A stretch of 64,000 nucleotides of DNA, from contig CM062382.1 in assembly GCA_031310005.1 (NCBI GenBank), positions 1,612,001 through 1,676,000 of the forward strand, in the 5' to 3' direction. This document shows, piece by piece, positions 53,929-64,000 of the stretch. The position numbers and the translations under genes were made by a program. Source of the stretch: Dactylellina haptotyla (lineage: Eukaryota; Ascomycota; Orbiliomycetes; Orbiliales; Orbiliaceae). Numbering within the stretch: position 1 is the stretch's first letter; the number at the start of each line of letters is the position of its first letter. The notes beneath the pieces were generated by a model, which saw only the letters and a list, made by a program, of their open reading frames with translations, was not told where the DNA came from and searched no databases.

Positions 53929-56460
53929 TAAAATCCCAAAATCTATACGCTTTTATATAAATACTTATTTTAATTTTATAAATTTAATAACTTTTAATAT
54001 TATTTTAAATTTAATTTAAATATTATTTAAAAATAATATTTTTAATTTTCTTTTTATAATAATAATTTATTAAATTTGTTTATTTAAAAATATAATCTCC
54101 TAATAAGATTATGGTAAATTAAAGTTAATAGCAGTATTTTTTGCAATTACCAATGTAATAAACATTTTTTTTTAAATAATAAAGTATTTATTATTTAATA
54201 AATAATTATAACACAAAATTTATATATAAAATTAATAATTACAAATCTCTTATTATATTATAAAATATTTTATTTATTTATAAATTTAGTAATAATAATA
54301 ATTTTTTTTTTTTTTATAATTTTATTTTAAATAATTTAAGTAAACTTTTTTATAATTATAAAAAAGTTTAACTGATTTAATATATTTTATATATTATCTA
54401 CTAATAATAAAAATTAATATAATTTTAATTTTATCATATAATTACCTATACATAAATTCTATACTATTTTAATATTTTTAAATTTGATAATATAAAAACT
54501 AAAAATATTATATTAATATAAAATTTTTCTAATACTTTTTATCAATAAAGTAATTATTAAAATTTTCTTTTATAAAAATAAAATTATTAATAAAATAATA
54601 TTTTAATAATAAAATAATATTTTAATAATAAAAATAACTTATTTAAATAAATTCCAAACTTAATACTACTTCATTATAATTATATAATTTAAAATTTTCT
54701 TTTATATTATATACATTAAATTTTTATTATTTTTAAAATTATAATATAAACTAAGTACCCAAATAAGTATATTCTATTATAATTAATAAATTATTTATAA
54801 AATAATTTATATAAAATATAATAATAATTTACTTATTTATTTTATATATATAGTAATTTATTACTTATTATATAGATTATTAATATTGTTTTTAATTAAA
54901 AATTTTTAATAATCTTATTTTTATTAATATAAATTATAATTAATTTTATAAAATATATATATTTTTTAATAATATTATTTTATTTATATATATATAAAAT
55001 AAATATTTCCATTTCATTTTATATTTTTATAAAATTTCTATATATCAATGTAAAAACTTCTTCATATTATCTATCTATATTTTTATAATTTTATTACTAA
55101 AATCCAAATTATTTTTATTATAATAATAAATTATATAAAATATATATATATACTCTAAATATTTATTAAAATTATATTTACCTTATATAAATAATTTTAT
55201 TTATAATTATAATATATATAACTATATATAATTTATTTATAAAATTAATATATTATTTATATAATAAAATAATTTTAAATAAATTTATTATATTTATATA
55301 TATACACTTTAGTAAACATAATTTTTAATAAAAATTAATTTATAATTATAATATATTATACTTTTTTTAATATATATAATTTATATAAAAATTATTTTTT
55401 AAAGGGATATAAGAACTCCTTATTTTATAATTTTTTATTATTTTTAATTTATATAGCTTAGTTTCTTATACCAATATAATAAATTAATAATTTTAATAAA
55501 AAATTTATTTATAATTATATTATTTTATATAATTATTATTGTAAATTATTTATAAATATATTTTAATTTTTATTCATTTTCAATAAAATTTAATATAGTT
55601 ATTAAGTATATAAAAATTTATAATAAAATTAAATATAAGTTTTAAAATTAAAAAATCATCTTTTTAATAATAATTTATTTTAATTTAAAATTATTAAAAT
55701 ATTTTTATTTCTTAATAGAATAAAGATTTAATATTATATTAAACACATAAAATATATTATACATAATTAAATAATAAGTAAGAATTTTAATTTTAATTTA
55801 ATCATACCTATAGACTAATATTATTAAATTATCCTCAACTTAATTTCTTTATTTCTATTGAATAAAAAGTAACTATTAGAAATAATAATATATTTTTTAA
55901 AAATTTAGTTATTTACCTAAAGTCTATATATCATTTACTATAAATAATAAAAATTTATTTTTTAATAATATTAATTTTATATATATAAATTATATTATAA
56001 TATAAAAATTATAATATAAACAATAATAATAGTCTTTTTTTTTATTAAAATTAAAATAAAAATAATAATTTTAATAATAATTTTTTATATATTTAATCTT
56101 ATTATAATTATTATATAAGAAATAACTTCCTAATTTCTTATATTTATAAAATAATATAAAATTATTAATATTAATATTTAATATAATTTTATTAAAATAT
56201 ATTTTTTTATTATTATTTTATATATTTTATATATTTTATATATTATTATTATTTTTATTATAATCTATTATATACTTTTATTTATATTTATTTTATTTTT
56301 AAATATAATAATTATTATTATAATTATAATTAAAATTATATATTTTTTAAAATTAATATTTTTTTTTTTAATTTAATTATAATTCTATAAAAATTAATTA
56401 CATTCTTCTCTATAAGAAAATTTTTTAATATAAAATCCTAAAAATTTTTAATATTTTATT

Positions 56461-56564
56461 TACAAGCGTAAGTTGATAGTCCCGGTCGTCCCACCACTTA
56501 ACGCGCTCCTATCCGCGCTGAGTGGCCGGACAGTTTCATCATCAACTTTTTTTTTGCTGATGTA
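56461..56564. mobile_element. GC-rich hairpin MITE with TA target duplication
   Basis: This 104 bp unit includes TA at both ends. Copia B has the empty site at the same place (near 25099-25110), and removing the insert restores it with a single TA, as expected for Tc1/mariner-type insertion. The ends are imperfect inverted repeats (TACAAGC...AAGTTGAT and TACATCAGC...AAGTTGAT). The core also folds: CCACTTAACGCG pairs with CGCGCTGAGTGG apart from two mismatches. Base composition is normal, so RIP spared it. It has no coding capacity and depends on a transposase elsewhere. Confidence 0.8.
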
Positions 56565-57356
56565 ATATTTTTAAATAATATAATAATTATAAAAAATTAT
56601 ATAAATATTATAATTAATTTATTTTTAAAAATATAAAAAATTTTATAACAATATTAAGAAATATAGTTTTATTAAAAAAATTTTTAATAATAATATATTA
56701 TTTTTTTTATATATTTATAAATTTTTTAAATAATTTTTATACAGTTATATAAAAATTATTATTTTTTAAATTAATAATTAGAAAGAATAACTAAGTCTTT
56801 AATATTATAATAAATATATAATTATTTAAATAAAATTAAATTTTAATAATTTTATTATTTTTATAAAATTATTAAACCTATAAAAATAAAATATATATTA
56901 TTATATATTAATTATATATATACTATTTAATAATAAATTTAATAATATTATATTTTATTTTAAAAAAGAATAATAAAATCTGTAGTTTTTATAAATAAAA
57001 TAGTAATTACTATTATTATTATAGTTAGTAGGATAATTTTTAATATAATTGAAAATTTTATTAAAAATTTTTTTATAAAATTATGAAGAATATAATTTAT
57101 TTTTAATTATATATATAAATAAAGTATAAATTACTTAAACCAATTTTGGTAATTATTATTATTTATTATAAATCTATATTTTGTTAAGAAGGTTACTATT
57201 ATTTTATTTATATAAATATAGGGAATCAAATTTAAATAATAATATATAATATAATATATATAAATTAAAAATTTTATAATTATTAATAACATAAATTTTA
57301 AAATTTAATAAATATTAAAAACTTTTTAAAAATATTAAAAAATAGTATTAATAATA

Positions 57357-57523
57357 TATAAAAGCTTTAATTATAATAATATTATTAATTATATATAAAT
57401 ATAAATTTATAAGATTAATATTTGATAATTTAGAACTATAATATATTGAGTCTACTCTATAGATATACATACAGAGTGGTACGGGCGAACCCGGCCTGTA
57501 CGGCCTGACACGTAATCCTTACA
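57357..57523 (-). repeat. 5' LTR of copia fossil D
   Basis: This LTR is 167 bp in reverse orientation. Its outer 45 bases (57479-57523) are practically unmutated and match the 5' LTR start of B, while the inner part is RIP-mutated. Confidence 0.88.
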
Positions 57524-58280
57524 ATAATTATAATCAAACTTTATACATTTTTTATAAAATAAATTAAAATTAAATATCTTTTTTATTAATTTTATTTTAT
57601 TTTTTATTTTTTAATTTATCTTTTTAATTATTATTTTTATTATTTTTATTTTATTAAATTATATTATTTAAAATATTTTCTATATTTTTTATTAAATAAT
57701 TTTTATTTTACAAACTTAGTCTTAAAAATGTAAAAAAAATAAATAAAGAAAAATTTTAATTTATATAATTCTTTATTCTATATTTTCTAATTTTTATTAT
57801 TTAGAAAAATAATACATATTAAAAATATATTTTTTTTAAAATTATTAATAACTATCTCTATTTATTAAAAAAATTATTAAAAATTATTTTTTATAATTAT
57901 AAAAATATTAATAAATATTTTATATTAACTTAAAATTTTTTTATATTTTATAAAATATTTTATTTAAATTTATAAATTTTTTAACTAAAATAATTTTAAT
58001 TATTAATATTTTTTTTTAATAAATTCCCATAATTTAATAAAATATATTATTAATTTAATATATAATTATTTACTTATAACTTTTAAAATAAAAATATATA
58101 TAATTTACCAAAAATTTAAATATTTTTTAAATTTATTTTATAATTATTAATAAATTTTAAACATTATCTTTTTAACTTTATAGATTTTTTATTAGTTGAG
58201 TTCTCTATACTTAATAAAAATATAAATATTAATAATAATATTTTAAAATTTAAAAAATTTAAAAATGAGAGTGTAGGACG
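57524..58280. other. AT-rich spacer right of copia D
   Basis: No gene, RNA or matched repeat was seen. The left flank of copia B does not match it, so D is an independent insertion. Confidence 0.45.
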
Positions 58281-58417
58281 TAACGGTGGTTAAGCGATAG
58301 GGCTTACAAAATACTATATAATAATATATGCAGAGCCTAAAGAGCCATTAGTTAAAAAAGCCTCACCTAAAAAAATCTTATTTAGAGGACTTAAGGCCCT
58401 ATATACTAATAACTACT
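58281..58417. mobile_element. Candidate MITE of about 137 bp
   Basis: GTGGTTAAGCGATAGGGC near the left end resembles the reverse complement of the right end, which reads GTAGTTATTAGTATATAGGG. The inner bases AGGGCTTA and TTAAGGCCCT are also mirrored. The body keeps more G and C than its surroundings (GCAGAGCCTAAAGAGCC). The left part is faintly tRNA-like, so a SINE head is an alternative. No target duplication was established. Confidence 0.4.
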
Positions 58418-61400
58418 AAATATATATATAAATAAATTATACAACTAATATCCAACTTTATATTAAATGATTTAAATATCTATATAATTATTAAAATCTA
58501 TATAATTATTTTATTTATTAAAAGTTTTTATCTTTCTATATTAATTTTAATATTTTATTTAACTATTTATATACCTAGGTAGCTTATTACCCAAAATAAT
58601 TTATATTTTAAAAAAATAAATTCACTATAATCTAATATTAATATAAAATAATAAAATATTCCACCAATTTATAAAACAATAAAATAAACCATAATAATTA
58701 AAGATTTTTTAATTTAATAAATTATTAATATTATTAAAAATTTTTAAAATATATTTTTTATAATATATTAATTTATAAAAAAATTTTATTAAAATTTAAA
58801 TAATATAAATATTAAAATTACTAAACTAAAAAAAAAAAAAAAAAAAAAAAACTAGTTAAACTAATATAATAATTATTAATATTAAATTACTATAACAATT
58901 CTTAAAAAATTTTAATAATAAAATAAAATAATTTATAAAATTTTATAATAATTAAATATTTTAAAATATATAAAATGAATAAATTTCTTTATTAATTATA
59001 ACTTTTCTTTATAATTAATAAATTATTATTATAAAAATTATTAATAAGTTAATTACATTTTATATTATTTTATAAAATAATAAATAAATAAATAAAAATT
59101 TTTATATAAAATTAAAATAAAATAATATAAATTAATAAGTTTATTTAATAAAACTTAATTTTTAATTTAAATTTAAATTTATAATTTATATATATTTTAA
59201 AATTACTAATAAAATGAAGTAGTTGATATTATTTTAAAAATTAAATAAAATAAAATTTTAATTATATAATTTAATTTTTATATTATATAATAAATTATTT
59301 ATTTAATTAAAAAATTTATTATTTTTTATTTTAATAAATTAAAATTTAACCTATAAAACTTTACTCAAATTATAAAATTTTAATATTTTTAATTTTGTAT
59401 TCTAATTAAGATATTAAAGTAAGTAATAAAAGAAAAATCTTTATAATATATTTATAATAAATTATTAAAATAATAATAAATAAATTAAATAAAAATCTTA
59501 ATACTAATAATATAAATTTTATAATAATATAAAATTAATATAATATAATAAGATTTAATATTTTATAAAAAAATTAAATTTATTTTCTCTTATAATCATA
59601 AAAAATTAAAGAAAAAAATAAGTAATAAAATTTTAAAATATTAAAAACTAAAATATAATTAAAAATATAAAAATTTAAAAAAAATAAAGAAAATTTAATT
59701 ATCTTTATTTTTAAAATTTATAAAATTAACATAATTATGATAATTATAATTAATAGTATTAAAAATTATAAAACCTACCAATATATTTTATAATATTAAT
59801 TATATTAAAATAAAAAATAAAAATTAATTTTAAAACTATATTAAATTTAAATATTTAAAATACTTTATAAATATAAAAATAGTTCTAAAATACTTTATTT
59901 TTAATTAAAATTTTAAAAAATTATTAATTTAAATTAATAAATAGTATTTTTATATTAATTTAAAAACTCTTATATAATACCAAATTATTAAAATTAATAA
60001 TCAAAATTATAAAAAATAATTAATTTTAACATTATAAATATTAAATTATTTAATATTATTTTAAATCTTAATTAATTAAATATAATTTATAAATTAATTA
60101 AATAAATAAATAATTTGTTTTTATTAAATAAATATAATAACTTTGTTATAATTTTTTTATAAGATAAATTTATAAAATATATATAAAATAAAAAATTAAT
60201 AATTAAAATAATAAATAATTTAAATAAAAAAATATATAATAAATTTTAAAAATATATTATTTAAATAATATAATTTTTAAGTTATTTAAAAAAACTATTA
60301 ATTAATTATTAAATATAAATCTTAAAATTATTTAATATTTTAAGCTAAATTAATACCTTTTTATTAATATAAAATTATTAGAAATAAATTAAATATTTAA
60401 AAATTATATTAAAAATATAAATTATTAAAGTTTCATATAATAATCCTATTACCAATTAAAATATTAATTTTTTATTAAAAAATAATTCTTTAAAATTTTA
60501 TATAAATTATTAAAAATTAAAAAATTAAATAATATTATAAAATTATCTACTATTTAATAAATAATATTTTAAACAATTTATAAAATATTATAGTATTTAC
60601 TAAACTTAATTTATAAAACATTTATAATTTAATAAAAATTATAATTAAAATAAAAAATAATATTTAAAATTAAATATAAATTATTTAAATATATAATAAT
60701 ATTAGTGAGTTAATTAATACTTCAATAACCTTCTAAATATTAATTAATAATATTTTTAAAATTATTAAATATTAATATGGTAATATATCTAATAATATTC
60801 TAATTAATAATTTATTAATTTATATTAAATAAATTCAAGGTATATTAAAACTAATAAATTTTTTTATATATATAAAATAAAAATATAATTTTATAAAAAT
60901 TAAATTAAATTTTAAATTTAATTATATTTAAATAAAATTTTATAATAAAATAAAATAAAATTAAAATTATTATAAAATAATTAAAATTAAAAAATATAAA
61001 AATTATTAAAATTTTAAATTTATAAACTTTTATTAATATTTTATTTTTTAATATACTTTAATAATAATACCTTTTAAATTTTTTGAAGAAATAAAAATAA
61101 TTATAATTTTATAAAATAAAAAATATATTTAAAATATTAAAAATTTATTTATTAAAAATTTAATAACATTCTTAAATATTTTTAAAAAATAAATTATTAT
61201 TATTAAAATTAATATTTTAAATTATATAATTAAAACTTACCTCTTATAATAATATAAAACAAATTAATAATATCTAATAATATTCTATAATCAAAAAATA
61301 TTAATAAAAAAATTATTTTATATTTAATTAAAATAAATAATTATTAGAACTTTTCGAAAATAATTAAACCATTTTAAAAATATTAATTTATAATTATAAT

Positions 61401-64000
61401 ATTTAATAATTACTACAATTTAATATATTTTAAACAATAAAAAATTTAATATAAAATAGGTATAATAGGTAAAAAAATTTAATTATAAATTTTACAATTA
61501 TATATTATTTAAATAATAAAAATATAATAATAAATATTTTATTAAAATTAAAATATAATAAAAAAATTTTATTATTTTTTATACTAAAAAAATTAAATAA
61601 TAATTATTTTTAAAAACTATAATAATAAGAAAATTAATAATTTTAAACACTATAAAATTATTATATTAAAAAATTATTAAAACTATTTTAAAATTCTTAT
61701 TTAAATTAATTAATTATTAATATTAAAAAAAAAAATATAATAGAATATATTATAAAAAAATATATATTATTTTTAAAAAATAAATTAATTATCCTCAATT
61801 TCCCAAATTTAAAAAATATAAAATATATATAATATCCTATTAATATATATTAATTAATTACTTTAATAAAATAAAAATAATAAAATTATTTATTAAAAAC
61901 TATTTTTTTTAAATATATAATCTATATTTATTATTATATTTTAAATTATAATATATAATATAATAAAAAATTTAAAAACTATCACTTAAAAAGTATTATT
62001 AATTTAATTTTAATAAATTTTTATTTTTATTTTTAAATTTTATTATAAAATTACTTTTATTGTAAAATTTGTTATTAAAAAATATTTATTAATTTATAAT
62101 ATATAATATAAATTATTATTTTAAAAAATTTTATTTTATATTTTATACTAAAACCTTTAATAAAAAATTTATAAAAATTTATATATAAAATTATTATATA
62201 AAGACCTTTAAAATAATTTTATATTAAATTAAAATATATATTTATAAATAAATTTATTATTATTATTTATATAAGATTAAAGATAATAAAATAATATTTT
62301 ATAATAGGTTATTTTTAAATAAATAATTAAATAAAATATATTAATATAATTTTAAAATAATATTTATAAAATTCTTATAATTAATTATATATAAAATAAT
62401 TAAATTTATTTATTATTAATAATAAATTTTATATATTAAAATTTATATTAAACTATTATTAAAATATTATTATTTTTATAAAGTATAAATATTATATTAA
62501 AATTATAATAAATATTAAAATATTTAATACTATATTAAATAAATAAAATAATTAAAAATTAAAAGTTTTATTATAAGACTTATTATTTAAAAATTTTAAA
62601 TATATAAAATAAATAAATAAATTAAATTAACAAAAAATAAAATAATATATTAATTTATAAATTAAAATAATTTATAAAATTATCTAAAAAAAAATATAAA
62701 TATAATACTTTTTAGTAAAATTAAATACAAAGTATTTTAATTTATTTAAAATTATAAAAATAATAGATAATTATATTTATGAATTAGAATTATTAAAAAT
62801 TATAAAAAATTATAATATTTTTTATATATTTCTATTATAATTATATATTATTAATAAAATTTATTTAAAATTTCTTAAATTAAGGCTCATCAAGGTTAAA
62901 GACAAAGACAAATAAAAAATAAAAAAAATATTAATAAAAAAAAAGTAAAAATAAGTTTATAGCTTAAAAACTTTATAAAAATATTATTTAATTAAATATT
63001 AAGTTAATTAATTAATAATTTATATTTTATAAAAATTTAAAAAGTATTTAAAAAATATAAAAAAAATAATTAAAATTTTTAAATAATTAAAAGTAGTATT
63101 TAAATTTTAATATATAAAATATATTTTAATAAAAATATAAAAGTATATATAAAAAATTAAAAAATTATAAAAATTAATAAAATATTAAAAATATAAAAAA
63201 TAATAAATAATACTAATATTTATTTAAATATAATAATATTAATTAAAATAATTATATAATTTAAATAAATTCTATTATTAGATATATACTAATGATTATA
63301 ATATAAAATAATAATTTATAATTTAATTGTTTATAAAATTTAGTTTAATTGAAAAGCAAAATATTATAAAAATAATAAAAAAAATTTTAAATTTTTAAAT
63401 TAATAATAATAAAAGATAAAATATTATAAAAAGTATTAAAATTTTATTAATTTTAAAAATTTAATTTTTAAAAATTAAAATTGAGGAAAAATATTATAAT
63501 AATATTAATTATTATTTGAATAATAATAAGAATAAATAATATTAATTTTAAATTAATTTTAATTTTAAATTAATTTTTAAAAAATAATAAAATTTAAAAT
63601 ATATATATAATATTTTGATATAAGTAAATAATATAATTATAAAATATATATGTTTATTAAAAAATAAATAATTATAATTTTAAAAATATATAAATTATAT
63701 TTATAATAATTTTTAAAATAATAATTTTAAAATAATTTATAAAATAATAATTAAAATAATTATAGTATAAATAATTATTATTATAAATATAAAGTTTTTA
63801 ATAAATTTATAATAAATATTTTTATTAAATAATATTTATATTTAAGATTTTATTAATATAATATAGTAGATTTATTTAATTATAAATTTAATATAATATA
63901 ATTAAAAATTATTATTAATATTATTTATAATTAAAATTTAAATAATAGCTAAATATTTAAAAATTATAAAATATAAAAAATAAAAGAAAATTTTAAAAAG
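58418..64000. other. AT-rich sequence to the window end
   Basis: No gene or matched repeat is supported. A run of 24 A lies at 58828-58851. A small patch with more G and C (AAGGCTCATCAAGGTTAAAG) lies at about 62882-62901 and is all that remains of an unmutated sequence there. The plus strand keeps C over much of 58.4-62.8 kb. The block is probably further mutated transposon sequence. Confidence 0.45.

Larger units (their letters stand above)
51250..57523 (-). mobile_element. Ty1/copia fossil D, reversed, 3' truncated
   Basis: This is the reverse complement of copy B. The 5' LTR is at 57357-57523, and the internal region runs leftwards to about 51250, where the match stops some 200 bp before the expected 3' LTR. 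The region matching the reverse transcriptase YVDD-type motif lies near 52258-52270. It carries a hairpin MITE at 56461-56564 and an inverted duplication at 53791-53928. Some parts, such as 54110-54160, are less mutated than in A and B. On the plus strand it keeps C and lacks G, the same as A and B despite the opposite orientation. It is broken in many places. Confidence 0.85.
1..64000. other. RIP-mutated AT-rich block without intact genes
   Basis: The whole window is extremely AT-rich, with typical lines holding 2 to 8 G or C per 60 bases. Only short islands are richer, at about 8060-8690, 23238-23345, 24118-24160, 32278-32516, 40925-41115, 44565-44610, 46015-46160, 56461-56564, 57470-57523 and 58270-58400. 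Three copia copies, two LTR copies of another family and two copies of a 5.6 kb unit align to each other with mainly C/T and G/A differences. That pattern is known for repeat-induced point mutation in Pezizomycotina. No reading frame of normal gene length is open, and no tRNA or rRNA was recognised. A pericentromeric or subtelomeric position is possible, but nothing in the sequence decides it. Confidence 0.88.

Noticed and set aside
58281-58320. tRNA gene
   Set aside because: The GTGGTTAAGCGATAGGG word recalls a D-arm, but no anticodon arm, T-arm or acceptor pairing follows.
1-64000. Mitochondrial, apicomplexan or gut-fungus genome
   Set aside because: Extreme AT content alone would allow these. 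However, there are no mitochondrial genes or tRNAs and no intact genes, and the transition-dominated difference between repeat copies points to RIP in an ascomycete nucleus.

Overview
The window looks like one long AT-rich block from the nuclear genome of a filamentous ascomycete (Pezizomycotina). Most 60-base lines hold only about 2 to 8 G or C by eye, and I find no intact protein gene, rRNA or tRNA. The diagnostic sign is RIP (repeat-induced point mutation). Duplicated copies can be aligned to each other over kilobases, and they differ mainly by C-to-T and G-to-A transitions on both strands. A few short or single-copy islands keep near-normal base composition. The species cannot be named from this sequence.

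Layout. 1-7.5 kb: two inverted arms of about 1.3 kb (1-1300 and 6195-7468) flank a 4.9 kb middle that holds a minus-strand coding relic (4990-5622). 8.1-10.3 kb: two copies of a Gypsy-type LTR of about 540 bp. One is nearly unmutated, solo and flanked by a perfect 5 bp target duplication; the other is heavily mutated. 10.3-22.6 kb: a truncated Ty1/copia fossil (A), a 2.3 kb inserted stretch, then repeat unit C1. 22.6-24.1 kb: tandem repeats, a GC-richer island and a hAT-like left end. 24.1-36.3 kb: a full-length Ty1/copia fossil (B, with two 167 bp LTRs) followed at once by repeat unit C2. 36.3-40.3 kb: the probable rest of the hAT-like element, ending in a repeat-rich subterminal zone. 41-47.2 kb: a pogo-like end and several minus-strand coding relics. 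51.2-57.5 kb: a third copia fossil (D) in reverse orientation, carrying a GC-rich hairpin MITE and a perfect 30 bp inverted duplication. 57.5-64 kb: AT-rich sequence with one candidate MITE.

How it fits together. The order copia-then-C occurs twice in the same orientation (10.35-22.56 kb and 26.25-36.27 kb). This suggests a segmental duplication rather than two independent insertions side by side. Copies A, B and D and units C1 and C2 are the kind of long duplicates RIP acts on. The short MITE (104 bp) and the 239 bp insert are probably unmutated because they fall below the length RIP recognises, or because they arrived later. Comparing occupied and empty sites between copies fixes the ends of these inserts, and for the MITE gives its TA target duplication. 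I see no intact metabolic, defence or regulatory system here. What is of interest is the record of mutation, nesting and rearrangement.
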